NCBI GenBank assembly: GCA_963693365.1
Contig: CAVNZM010000001.1
Coordinates: forward strand, 7,626,001 to 7,690,000
DNA length: 64,000 bases
DNA from: Amoebidium appalachense
Lineage: Eukaryota > Ichthyosporea
Reading direction: 5' to 3'
A program made the position numbers and the translations under genes. A model generated the notes under the pieces. It did not search any database. It was not told the DNA's origin and was given only the letters and a program-made list of their open reading frames with translations. Below are positions 1-39,262 of the stretch, piece after piece; positions within the stretch are counted from its first letter, which is position 1; the number at the start of each line of letters is the position of its first letter.

Positions 1-174
1 CACCCCTCAGTCCTTCCCCATCTATTCTCCAACCCCTCTTCCCCCTGCCTTCAGCCACACCTACACACACCCAACGCATCAACAAAAACAACTCATCTTC
101 CCCCCCCCCTCCCCCCCCCCTTTCTTCATGCCCTCCTCCCCCTCTCCGTCACACGCAAGCCTGCCGACACACAC

Positions 175-214
<40 letters not shown>

Positions 215-227
215 GCACGCACACGCA

Positions 228-295
<68 letters not shown>

Positions 296-346
296 GTCCC
301 AATATTTTTTCTCTTGTTGACGTGGACTAATTTGGGTCATGGACAG

Positions 347-10477
<10,131 letters not shown>

Positions 10478-11380
10478 AGTCCCCCCCCCCCCCCCCCCCC
10501 CCCGTTCCCCCCTCTCCTCCGCCCAATCCTTCCCTCCCTCTTCCCTTTCTCTTACCCTACCTTCTATGTTGTCGTTCTTCTTTGTGTTTGGCACTTGTAG
10601 CTCGTTCATTCTACCTCTTTGTTAGCAGGTTTTGGGCAGATGTTTTATGAACAGTGTCTCTATACGTGTGCACGTGCTGTGGTTAGCCGAATGCACACAA
10701 TGTAGTGTTTTTTGTTTTCTGTGGTTTCCTTTTTTCCCCAACTCTCTGTATTGCAATGAATGAATGAATGGCACTGCCTTCCTTCTGTATCGGAGCCGTT
10801 TTGAACTTAGGTATTTAGGCAATTTGGCCGCGCAAAGAGCGCAAAAGAAGATACAAAGTGTTGAAACGGAGTAAAGTTAACTGTATGAGCTGAAAAGTAT
10901 ACGAGGTTTGCCTGTAGCTAACGGGGAAATGGTAGACAAATTGGCATGTCTTTATTGGCTGGATTCTTGTGGTCGTGCCGTTGATAGCCAATAGGAACCT
11001 TTGTAGATTTTTCTAGAGCTCACGGGAGCGAATTGGCTAGTAGTGGTAGTAGAAATGCCTCACACCTCCGTTTTTGTACACCAAAAAAAGGTTGTTTGAA
11101 AAGCACCACAACATGAAATCGATGGTGCATGGTTGAGATTTAATGGACATCAAGTGAATGACTGCTTGAGGAGTATTTTAACAGTATGGTGAATAATTGC
11201 ACAGTTATATTGTAATTGTTTTTTTTAGGTATGGTTTTTGCAATGATTCATATTGTGATTTTGTAATGAAGTATCTACTTGCCTATTTGTATGCCTTACT
11301 AGCGCAGTTTTGGGATGTGCCCGTTTTTTACGCCTGTATTAAGTGTGTGACATCTCTACCACTTGCCAAATTGGAAGGCC

Positions 11381-11386
11381 AATAAA
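11381..11386 (+). terminator. Candidate polyadenylation signal of the PITPNM gene
   Basis: AATAAA lies 904 bases after the TAG at 10477, in a comparatively repeat-poor stretch (10.6-11.46 kb) that fits a 3' UTR. It is the first clean AATAAA on this strand after the stop. Confidence 0.45.
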
Positions 11387-11479
11387 ACCTTCAGAACTCA
11401 ACCCCTTTTGGGTGATATGTGTAACAATGGCATATGGGTTGCACCCCTGGCCCTTTGTAAGCCAATCTACTTTGTTTGA

Positions 11480-11524
<45 letters not shown>

Positions 11525-11709
11525 ACACACACCACCACCACAACCACCGGTACCGCTACCCCCTCCCCCCGCCCCCCGCCCCCCCCAAAAAAAGGGGGGG
11601 GGGGGGAAAGGACCCATTACTAGACCACCCCAGTGACCCCCACCCACTGCCGAGACTAAGTTTATATCGCTGCAGCCTTTTCTTTCCCATGAGTCCAACG
11701 ACGTTAATC

Positions 11710-11760
<51 letters not shown>

Positions 11761-12407
11761 CTTTCCCAGTTATTGTAAGGGTGAAAATCTATGGGTGGGC
11801 TTAGGAACATCATGTCCCCATAAATTCTCATAAGCTCCTTTCGGTCTTGATACCCTACGAATGGATGAATGAAGCCCCGGTTGCAAGTGTGCGCCGGGGA
11901 AGGGAGGATACACGTACATGTACAGTCGACTCTTGTTTACCCCCCCCCCCCCCCCCCCTGGGTGTCACCGTCTCACCATATTCATCCAATAGAAAACGGC
12001 TCTCGATATGGCGGCTCCCACGTGAATAACGTTATAATCACGTATATGTATAACGCTTGGTTTGCCCGCAACACCATCACACATGAGCCTACCCCCATCC
12101 ACCAAGGGCCGGGGTCTTCAAGGATGGACATTTGCAATTGGTGCATGCGCAGGTCTAGAGGGTGATAGCTAGTAGGGTACATACGTGTGGAATGCAAAAG
12201 TACCCAAAAAAATTCATATAAAAAATAGTCAACACACTATACCAATATTCTCAGCATTATGACCAATTGCAACAGCAACGGCCGTTGAACTTCAAGGACA
12301 ATCGTGATAACTAAAACTTGGAAAAATGGGGAGGCCTATAGGCTAGGGGACTGTATGTATACCGGGATGAATCCATGATCTCGAACTTGGTCATGGACGC
12401 TATAGCC

Positions 12408-12438
<31 letters not shown>

Positions 12439-12617
12439 TTCCCACTCCCTTCTCCCCCTGCCACGGGGGGGGGGGGGGGGGGGGAAGGAGGGGGCACTAT
12501 AACGAGAGGACACTATGTTAACGTTCATGTCCACTACCCCGACCCGGCCGGGACATGAAGGGCAGGTAGGGTTGCCTCGATTTTTTTCTTTTCTTTCTTT
12601 TTTTTCTTTTTTTTTTT

Positions 12618-12648
<31 letters not shown>

Positions 12649-12708
12649 GGGGGGAGGGGGGGGGGGGGCAGGCGGGGAAGATGCCAAAAGCATACAGCAT
12701 ATCAACGT

Positions 12709-12714
12709 TTTATT
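12709..12714 (-). terminator. Candidate polyadenylation signal of the CBM21 gene
   Basis: TTTATT on the plus strand reads AATAAA on the minus strand, 1.07 kb beyond the TGA at 13783. The only support is position. Confidence 0.25.
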
Positions 12715-12791
12715 ATCGCAGGCATGAAGTCTGCATTTAGGCGAACCAACATGCATATATAATTTCCCTCCGTTATTTGCTACCTAAATAA

Positions 12792-12827
<36 letters not shown>

Positions 12828-13714
12828 GAACCCCCACGTGTGTTTTCTCAGTACCGAAAAAAACACGAGAAAACAGGAACAAAACAATAGTTATCCTTAG
12901 TTCATGTTGCAAAAACCTACAGACACTCAATAAATTACATGTAAAAGCAGCTTTTAAAGCATGAAAAATGTCAGTATTTACCATGTACCACACCCTATTG
13001 GTCGATGGCATAACGTACCATACAAATTCAAGGATTAATTCATAATTCCTCGTCTAAATATCTAACAGGCCTAATTAATTAAGTCGGGTGGTCATTGCAG
13101 AGGAATGAAACATACATCTATTTATAGTTGTAAAGACGCCATATCAAACATCGGTCACCTATTGATATATGTGGTTCATACTGACATTAACACATCTATT
13201 CGAACATTGCCATACACTCTTCATGAATGTCTAAACTGCACTAGTTCGAAACAAGAGTTTGCACAAGTAGGTTTTGGTGTAAACAACAAGAACATGCAAA
13301 CCAAAAAAAAAAAGGTGACGAGGTCTAGGAGGAAAAGGGAGTGGTGTGTGTGCGCGTGCGCATGCCTGTCTGTGTGTGTCTGGATGTGTGCACGTCTGTG
13401 TATGCCTTCGACCCGCTCCCACACACGCCAGTGTCTGTGTGTGTTGGGGAGGGGGGGGGGGGGATGTGGTTTTGTGTGTGTTCGTGCGTGCACGTGCGTG
13501 GTGTGTCTCTCTGTGTGTACATGCGTGTCTGTGTGCGTGTCTGGATGTGTTTGAATGTGTGTGTATGTGTGCACGGGCACACTTGAATACAAAGCAAACG
13601 AAGGGAGGGTAGAAGTCATACAAGGGGTTACAAAGACACGACCAAATAAAAAAACAAGACACGCAGACACGGAGACACACACAGAGACACGCGCGCACAC
13701 ACACAAACGCACAT

Positions 13715-13750
<36 letters not shown>

Positions 13751-13782
13751 GCACGCACGCACACACACACACACACTTTCCA

Positions 13783-17987
<4,205 letters not shown>

Positions 17988-18483
17988 CTGCAAGTACCAA
18001 AAAAAAGAACGAAAAAAAGAGAGAGAGAGAGAGACTTTTGTTAGTAAGGGGCTTCTTGGTTGGGGAAGAGCGTGTGTGTATTTGTTTTTGTGTGGGGGGG
18101 AGGGTTGGGAGGGGGGCAGGGGGGGGGAGGGGTTGATAATATATGTAGCTGACCTGGAATGAAAAAGGACACAACATCACAGAGCAAAAGAAAGGTAGTA
18201 AACACAAGAAGTAAAAAAAAGGGCATGACAAAAAAAGGAGTGGTGGGGGGGAGGGGGAGGTGGGGGGGGAGCTGGGTGTTTCTTTCTTTTTCTTTCACTT
18301 TTCTTTTTTTCTCCCTTTTTTTTTTAGAAGGGAGGGGGGCTGGGGGGGGGGGGGGAGGGGGGGGGGACGAGGAGGGGGGACAGAATTCATTGCAATGTGC
18401 GAAGTAATATATACCCAAGGAACAATGCAGTGCATAGTTTGCATCAAAGGACATGTACAAGAAGCATGATTTATAACAGAGCC

Positions 18484-18573
<90 letters not shown>

Positions 18574-18841
18574 GGGGGGAGGGCGGGGGATATTCTTTCT
18601 TTTTTTTTGGGGGGGGGGGAGGGGGGGGGGGGGTCAATGCGGGGATGTGCTTGAGCGTTTGTATGTATGAGCCTGCGTTTGTGCCTGCACCTGCACGTGT
18701 TTGTGTGCGTATGTGAGATTGCCCTAGCGTGTGTGTATGTGTGTGTGCACGCGTGTGCATGTGTGTGAGCCGCGATTGTGTATGTGTGTGGCTAAAAGAA
18801 CGGGGAGGGAAGAGGAGGGGGGGGGGGGGTTGGGGGGGGGG

Positions 18842-19100
18842 GTTTGAATGCGTCAAAAAGTACGAAGTACACAAGAACAAACGGATAACACGATGCAGAA
18901 TGCAAGCCATACATAAAGAGTATGCATAATAAGCAGAGCCCATCCTCAGGGGGGGCCCACGTCATCCACAGTACCCGAGTTTCGACCTATTCCCCTCGTT
19001 AACGAAACCCAACTCAGATACTGTTTCACTTGAACATGAGTAGGTCACCCGTCTTGATCAGAGACGAGCAGGGTTGCTTATGCAGGCAAGGGCAGTGGGA
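18842..19100 (-). repeat. C-tailed dispersed repeat, diverged copy
   Basis: Contains AAGCAGAGCCCATCCTCAGG and CCGTCTTGATCAGAGACGAG, the conserved core. It lies upstream of the recognised CBM21 exons on the same strand. A further diverged relative lies at 18380-18487. Confidence 0.75.
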
Positions 19101-22100
19101 AAGGCCGGGGGTTAAAGTTGCAGCAGTAAGCAGAAGCAAGAAAAATATAGATAGGAACTCAGGAGACGGGGCTTCTAGGAAGCTCCCCCGTCGATACCTA
19201 AGTCGATACTTCCCTGGCTAACATACTACACCAGCTGAAAAGAATTAAGTCCCGAAGGCCACGGGGGGGGGGGGGGGGGGGGCATCAGCAGGCCAGCGTG
19301 TGCTTGCCAAATACTGGCTTTGATTCGTGCGCAGATCCTCAAATACCAGCCTACCTGATTCCTGCTGTTAGGCTTCAGAGCCGATAATATGCCGCCTTGT
19401 GGCATTTTCTTTCACTCTTCATGGCCCAGTTTCCGGGGTGATGTTTCTCTCTGTTCCCTCCTTCAACTGCCCTTAAATTTTTGGTTTTATTGCTCTCTCA
19501 AATCAGATATTTGAGCTGGCAAAGGTGTTTGAACTTCAGGATCATAATCCGCTCGTTTTAGTGCTAACCCTTTCTGAACATGCCCTCCTGGTAGCCAGTA
19601 TGCACCACCCTCAGTTTGATGTTGCTGCGCAGAGGCTAGGAAAACCAAGGTGCAGTACGGTACACTTAAAAACGTCGAGAGGTTGTAATACATTCAGCGC
19701 GCAAAGCATTCTTTCTTCCTCCTTTTTTTCTTTTAAGCTTTTTTGCATTCAAAAACAACAGAAAACAGAAAGAGCACACTTTGAAGACTGAACAGTGAAG
19801 AAGATGCCAAAGTTTGCGTTATCCCATCGGCGCTTGCTTCAAAGGTGCGTGTAGTCTGTCAAACTGATGACGTAAGATATGTTCCAACTTAGCGATTGGT
19901 CTGTGTGCAGCAGGAAGTATAAATGTGGTTTAGATGTATACTTTAAGACTAAAGAAGGCTGAGGAATAATGACGTCATGATGCGTTCCGAGCCAATCGAA
20001 TGAGGCTAATCCTGGGGACACTGATGTGGCACTGTACACCAGTAAACACACCATGGAGTGAGGCACACACACACCCACGCGCAAGTCCAAACACAGACAC
20101 GCGCGCGCACATACACGCTGTCACACGCACACTGACCCGCACGCTCGCACGCTCGCACGCTCGCACGCTTGCACGCTCGCACACCCACCACTCGCACGGG
20201 CACACATTACTAACCCCATCATGGTTACTAATCCCATTATGGTTACATCGTGATATACTCCCTGGGAGCTCTCCTGGGCACGTTCAAACTTGCCACGGTA
20301 TGTACCAGTAGGTAGCGAACTTCGATTGAATACTTATATAGTAGGCTAGGATTCCCTTCGTGTACACATACGGTACATACACCGACTATACCCAAGCCTG
20401 GGTAATGTTTACTAAAGGCGTTGTAGTGATGTAGTGCGTACACAGTGACTAAATTCTGCTGTGCGAAGGTCCCAGCAGTAGTACAGTACATGTGTAAAAG
20501 TCTAGTGAAGTCACTGCCCCAGCCATACACATGCATGATTGTATGTGGTTAAAGGCACAAACACATATCGTTTCCGCATATGTCACAGCAGTGTCACACA
20601 CGCACGCCCACAGGCACACATACACGCCCGCGCAGTGCATGTGTGCGTGGGTTCTGTCACTCGCAAACATATACATGTGCACACACACGCGCACGGGCGT
20701 GCGCGCACACACACATACATACACTGTGCTACCCCCCCCCCCCCCCCCCCCCCTCCCTTCCCCTCCCTCTCGAGCAGAGACGACGAAAAGAGATTGGCAG
20801 GGCCCCGTGGCCATGGTGAGGGACCCACCCCCCCCTCCCCCCCCCCCCCCCCCCCCCCCCCCTCCCCGGTCTCAATAGAGAGCGAGAAAAACGAGCCTCT
20901 TTTGGGCCTACTCAGGCCTGCTTGGATCGGACTGAGAGCCGAGAGCACACAGAGCATTTAACTACCTGAAAGTATTGCTTTCAGTGTATAGTGGCCTTCA
21001 AAAAAAATGTAAACTACAGGCCTGGTTAAGACTGAAAGGATGCCCGTGATTGGGTGGGTGGGTGTATATGGTAGTGGTGGTGGTGGTCACAGTGTGCACT
21101 TGGGGGAAGGGGGGAGAGTTGGATGGGGGGGAAGGGGGGGGGGGGGGGGGGACAATTTTTAAGGACGTGCATCCCTTTGGGTAGAGAGAGCTTAGAGCAA
21201 GTGTTCCGCACGCGACGATGCAGCACTGGAAAAGACCAGAAACTGTGCCGAAAGCAGGCCTCGGCAGCAGGGGAGGGGGGTGTGGGGGGGACATGCATAT
21301 GATGATGTACATCTTTCCGTGTGTTGCTCATGGTGCACATGTAAAAAGGTTTCTGTTTGGTGTGTTTGTGACAGGAGCAACATTCGCGTGGCCAGTTTGA
21401 CATAGTAATATGAACAGAACCCTTTGAAACTACTAACGGCTTTGGTATCAGTAGTAAGAAAAATTAACTTTAAATTTTTAAAAAGAAAAAAAGAAAAAAC
21501 GAGAACACTGTTATATCTTTACAAATGATGTATATCTTGTCCGTATGTTGTAAAGTCGTTTTCTTACGTGTGTATCTTGTTGGGTGGAAGTACTGTTGGC
21601 CTTGGTGCCGACACCGGATCACAGCTCACATACATGTCGTTAATAAACAGCACACTCCCTCCCCCTGTAGTATTAAGGCCATGCTGATGAACAGGGAGGA
21701 ACGATCCCCCCCCCCTCCCCCTCTTTTTTTTCTTCTTTGGCAGGGGGAGGGGGAGGGGGGGGGGGGGGGGGGGGGGGGCTCGGAGAAAGGTGAATCCCTT
21801 TTCTTTGCTTTGCTTTTCTTTTTCTTTCTTTTCTTTTCTTTATTTTTTTGTGTGGGTGTGTGTGGGGGGTTGGGGAGGTTTTTTTTTTTTTTTTGGGGGG
21901 GGGGGGGGGGGGCTCGACATGGTGGTCCAATCTCACAGATTTAAATAGTTGGATAATGATTACAAGCCTTAAAGCCATATGTATACATGAGGGTAACAGA
22001 GAGCATCTTATCAGAAATGCCCCGCGTTTAAATTCCATCATACTACTCGATACTATGATATTTTTTCTATAAGACATATGTGTCTGTACATATTACAAGC

Positions 22101-22184
22101 TTAACATATATTCTAACAATACTATAAAAAGCAAAATCAATATTGCTGTTGGCGTGTGTGTGTGTGTGCGCGAGTGTGTGTGTG

Positions 22185-22262
<78 letters not shown>

Positions 22263-22367
22263 TAAAAGGGAGGGAGGGGGCGGGGGGGGGGGGAGGGGGA
22301 GGGAGGGCGGGGATTACAAAGACCGGGTTGAGGAAGATGTGCCTGTCATGTATATTGTTATGTAATT

Positions 22368-22373
22368 TTTATT
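22368..22373 (-). terminator. Candidate polyadenylation signal downstream of the SdrD_B exon
   Basis: TTTATT (AATAAA on the minus strand) lies about 155 bases beyond the TAA at 22529, a usual distance for a short 3' UTR. Confidence 0.35.
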
Positions 22374-22528
22374 TGCCAGTGCTTATATATACCGGGAGTG
22401 AAAGCAACTCACAGAGCTGCTGTGATAGATCACTGAAGTTATGGCTATGTGTATACATTAACTGCATGACGTGGTATAAGCTAAATATTCATTCATTCAA
22501 CAATACTATAAAAAGGAACACTGCAAAT

Positions 22529-22735
22529 TTAGTTGTATGCGGGGTCGACCACATCGAGGATGCTGTAGCCAAAGTCCACGGCGGCCGTCTCCCGGCCCTC
22601 GGCCACCACCACGCTGGCCTGCCCATCATCGCCACCGTCCATATCCGACGTGCTTTCGTGGCCGGCAGGGGTCTGCAGGACCTTCACCGTGTAGGTGCCG
22701 GGGGCCACGTTGCCGAATGAGTAGAAGCCCCTTCC
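22529..22735 (-). CDS. Isolated 3'-terminal exon encoding an SdrD_B-like (prealbumin-like) repeat
   Basis: After a long pyrimidine tract and CTGAG acceptor at 22736, 68 codons run to TAA at 22529. The peptide contains FYSFGNVAPGTYTV, TPAGHESTSDMDG, and ends VDFGYSILDV. This matches the F-x-N-[VL]-x-PG-T-Y-x-V ... D-x-D ... DFGY pattern of SdrD_B/Cna-B beta-sandwich domains, best known from bacterial surface proteins but also present in some marine eukaryotes. The exon is GC-rich compared with its surroundings. It should be the end of an extracellular protein, but no upstream exon was recognised before the LST2 gene begins 2.4 kb away, and it does not fit in phase after the last LST2 exons. 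It could be a short gene, a relict, or an alternative terminal exon. Confidence 0.65.
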   Translation of the reverse strand, partial: GRGFYSFGNVAPGTYTVKVLQTPAGHESTSDMDGGDDGQASVVVAEGRETAAVDFGYSILDVVDPAYN

Positions 22736-24152
22736 CTCAGAGGGGGGGAGGGGGGGGGGGGGGGGGGGGGGAAAGGGGGGGGGGGGGGGGGTTCTCAAAA
22801 ATTCTGTGTGCAAATTCTGTTTCACGGTTTCAAATATACAAAGTGATCATGCCAGATACCACTGTTACACTAGTGGAACAAACCGGGACAGTTAAGCCTT
22901 AAGGGGATCATCGCTGATGAGAGGTCAGAATTCGGCAAAGACGGGAAAGAGACGGGGATCGAAGGGTTTGGCATGGTGGGGATCGATTTCACGTGTTGAG
23001 GAGAGATATATGGGGGCGGGGCAGGGGGCAGCCGGGAAGGAGAGGGGGGGGGGGGGGGGGAGGAAAGGGGGGAGGGGGGAGGGGAGGGATGTGTCCTGCT
23101 AGGGCCTACTAGGCCTCACATCATTCAATCACTGAATTTGAATCATGATGATGTTTGTGTGCAATGTACGCTACATTATGATACATGTACACGAACAACG
23201 TATGTTTTTTGTTGGCACGATGGTGAATCTATCGAGCTTTCATTGTTTTGTTTCGACGTACAATCGGGGATCCAATCAATACCCTGTCCCTAGGCAAGCA
23301 TCTGATGCATGTGCGTCACGTCCGCTCCCCCCCCCCCCCCCCCCCCCCCCCCTCCCACCCCCCCCTCCCCCCGCCTTCCCCCAACCCCCCACCCCTCCTT
23401 CCCCCACCCCCTTTCCTCCTCCCTCCAAACCACCCCCTCCCCCTCCCCCCATCACCACCATCACCAGTGCACCAGCCCAAAACAAGATAGGGCCAACATT
23501 CGAATTCGAAGGGGAGGTTCGAGATTGAATTTGCACATGTAAATCAACCCCCCCCCCCCCCCCCCCCCCTCCCTGCCCCCCCCCCCCCCCCCCCCCTCTC
23601 CCTTCTTAGCCTCGGCAGCGTCATGATCATTGGTCAACGTATGTGTTGAAAAACAGTTTAATTTTGTATATTAGTTGTGAGCCTGGAGACTGAAACTACG
23701 CGGGCAAGCTAGTAGATCTCCTCCTCCTTCCATCTTTCCTTCTTCTCTTTATTTTCTTTCATATACCCCCCCCCCCCCCCCCCCCCACCCTCTGTATATT
23801 CTCTTCTCTCACCCCCCCATTCCCCCGTTTTTGTTCTTTTTCGGTTCTTTTTTCTTTTTGCCATTGAAAATTCGAATGAAATGAAATACCCATGCAGCCA
23901 ATATATATGCCCATTGAACCCCGCCTGTGTGATTTGCTCCGGGCATGCTGAACGATTTCCATATCCCTGATCTGTACCCTTTGAATATTCAGAAAAAAAC
24001 TGATAATGCATTCCAAATTACTCTACCCATCCGGAAGTCGAAAGGTTCGAATTCCAGAAATTCGATACATAGGCCACCTGATTATCATGTTACACAAGCT
24101 TACACTTTCCTATATATGGTACTGAAATCACGTATGTTTGTAGGGATTTTCT

Positions 24153-24190
<38 letters not shown>

Positions 24191-24388
24191 TTCTTAGCCT
24201 TGGCAGTGCTGATACTATCAACACAATCATAGATGTATGACATCATCCACAAGATTTTATTGGCTGGTATGATCCCGCATACCAATACATGCACATGGTT
24301 AACACAAATGGAATGCGAAAAAAAAAACACAAAAACAAGACACTAGTCGGCAGACACTGCAGTCGCCGGTTGGAAAAAGCTATGACCG

Positions 24389-24429
<41 letters not shown>

Positions 24430-25191
24430 CTCCACCCCCACAAAAAAATAAAATAAAGAATAAAAAAAATAACACCCACACCCACACCCACACACGTGCA
24501 CCTTAGGTGAGGCTTTTCGTTGTGTGTGGGTGTATTGCAAAAATAATCAAAGACATACCTACAGTAAAAATCATTAGATAAAAGTGTTCATACATACATA
24601 CAAACGGTATTAAAGAAAAATCAATGCATAAATACAAGTCCGCTTTAAGATTTCCACCACCCTCAAGTCTTTGTTTAGTGATTTATGAAATAATATCTGG
24701 CCATTTAGATGGCATTACACACGTGCATTCATACCGTCTCTAGATCTACATGCATACCAGGGCTCTATAATGTACTACTCAAAGTTACATGCTTGGTTAT
24801 GGTTCTATAGCGAGATTCTTTACAGTATCCAGCTCGGCTATGTTTCCCAGACTATCTAATAAAGTTTTAATTTAACACAAATATCTCGCACCCCTGTGCT
24901 GATGCAGCCCAATCTACTTTTTAGACAAGCATCATGATAGATCGGGATTGAGGACACCCCATATTACTGTTCTTTACAGTTAAAAATTCATGAGCCGCTA
25001 TTGGCCACTGGAGTAAAACCAAAACAGATCACTCGAACATTCAGACAATTCTATAAAACTTCTCCCCACTACTTCCTCTCAAACCCTTATTAGCAAGCGA
25101 GTGTGCATTCTAGGGCTGTCCCATTGCAGTTTACCTTCTGCATTAGTTTGAACTTATGAAAATAATATTTAACATTAAACGAGGAGCAATT
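22736..25191. other. Intergenic region between SdrD_B exon and LST2-like gene
   Basis: C- and G-runs fill 22.74-24.43 kb. The part from 24.54 to 25.19 kb is ordinary AT-balanced DNA without recognisable coding. Two C-runs are each followed by a similar short sequence, TTCTTAGCCTYGGCAG (23605 and 24191), on the same strand. Confidence 0.5.
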
Positions 25192-38131
<12,940 letters not shown>

Positions 38132-38456
38132 GTTTGCTTCGCTTGTGCCTCAGCAAGTAGTGTGTTCTTTATGTGCACTAGAGTGTGTCTGTTATTAGAG
38201 GTGGGCTGGGCTGAGCGGGTTGTGTAATTTCATTCCTTTACTTCCTTTTTTCCTGCAAACTATACAGCTTGCTCACTTGGAATTTCTGTCAACGCTCTCT
38301 CAGATGTGTCGTTTTCACTCGTGCACCCTGACAGAAGCCAGTAAATAGAGCACACACATCCGGTAATAGCAAACGATTAACACTGCTCTACTACAGTAAC
38401 TGTAAATTACCTACCCTACATTCGAACATATGTAACCGATCGGTGTTCCATATGTC

Positions 38457-38462
38457 TTTATA
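38457..38462 (-). promoter_or_regulatory. TATA-like element upstream of LST2 start
   Basis: TTTATA on the plus strand reads TATAAA on the minus strand, 326 bases upstream of the ATG. It has the right orientation in an otherwise non-repetitive flank. A single hexamer is weak evidence. Confidence 0.2.
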
Positions 38463-39262
38463 AGCGCCGTGTGCTTTCATGACTTTAGTTTAACCCTAAG
38501 CTTGCTTAAAACTACGCCTACATGAACAACTCGACTCATGATCACTGGAATGCAATAGTGCAAGAGAAATATTTCAACGTCCTATCCATGAAGGCAATTA
38601 GAATATACTCTGCAAAGAACAGATTAACGCATTATTTAGCTTCAAGAAAATGTAGTGTTTCTTGTCGACAACAAAAAACAAAAAAGTTTCAAAAGTTATA
38701 CAAGATTGAAATGAAGTGGAGGCTGAGCGCGTTTGAATCTTTCAGAAAATGCAACATTGTATTGTTTGTGCATATCTAAGTTTTAGATATCTACTTAGCA
38801 ATTATATATGTCACATGAATGTAGCCGTGATAGATCTACTCACCGCCACAAAAAAATGTTCCCGAGGTGCCCTCTTAGCCAATCCAGAATGGCCTTAATC
38901 TGCCGAATGCATTCCTGAGTTTCTGTACATGTACCCCCCAAACTCTTGATGAGCAGGCGCATTATCATACGTATTACAATGTGACGCATATATTGGGGCA
39001 ATTATTGTCCACCTTGAGCAGCCTATATAAAACAATTCTTCCATTTCAAGGGCAAATGCTCATGATTTTATTATCAATTTTTGTGCCGAGCCTGAGCCTA
39101 TAGGCTATCAAGTTATGGGGGACAACAGGTGGAGCTCAATGACTCATCTGGACCGTCCATGGCCAGATCTCGAAGCAGTAGCATCAAGTTGAAGACACTA
39201 GGTGCACATTATTCCGCTAACCAATAGACCAATAGCATGTCTCCCTTGCAGCCGGCTACCAG

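Larger units (their letters stand above)
10478..13782. other. Convergent intergenic region between PITPNM and CBM21 genes
   Basis: This holds the probable 3' UTRs of both convergent genes. Contents: unique sequence at 10.6-11.46 kb, C-runs at about 11482-11510, 11712-11758, 11941-11958, 12411-12438 and 12795-12825, a T-run followed by a G-run at 12601-12668, and mixed TG/CA-rich DNA at 13345-13780. A TTTATT at 12709-12714 reads AATAAA on the minus strand and may end the CBM21 transcript. No further gene was recognised. Confidence 0.6.
17988..22528. other. Region upstream of the CBM21 exons, no gene recognised
   Basis: This must contain the start of the CBM21 gene, but no convincing first exon was identified. 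Contents: GT/G-rich repeats to 18.84 kb, C-tailed repeat copies (18380-18487, 18842-19100), fairly unique DNA at 19.3-20.5 kb, an 8-bp tandem array (GCACGCTC, about five units, near 20137-20182), C-runs at 20731-20752 and 20830-20862, and G/T homopolymers at 21.1-22.3 kb. A minus-strand ATG at 20814 has a good context (CACCATGGCC) but its frame runs into poly-Gly with no near donor. Confidence 0.5.

Noticed and set aside
19030-19090. 5S rRNA-like stretch CCCGTCTTGATCAGAGACGAGCAGGGTTG in the dispersed repeat
   Set aside because: Only short similarity to the 5S A-box region and in the orientation opposite to the C tail; not enough to call a 5S-derived SINE.
19525-19791. 88-codon open frame in non-repetitive DNA
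   Set aside because: No recognisable domain, no supporting splice or expression signal, and a competing open frame on the other strand.
20777-20816. Short plus-strand exon-like segment (CGAGCAG to ATG/GTGAGG), or minus-strand first exon starting MATGPCQSLFVV
   Set aside because: Both have reasonable signals but no reading frame can be linked to any neighbouring exon.
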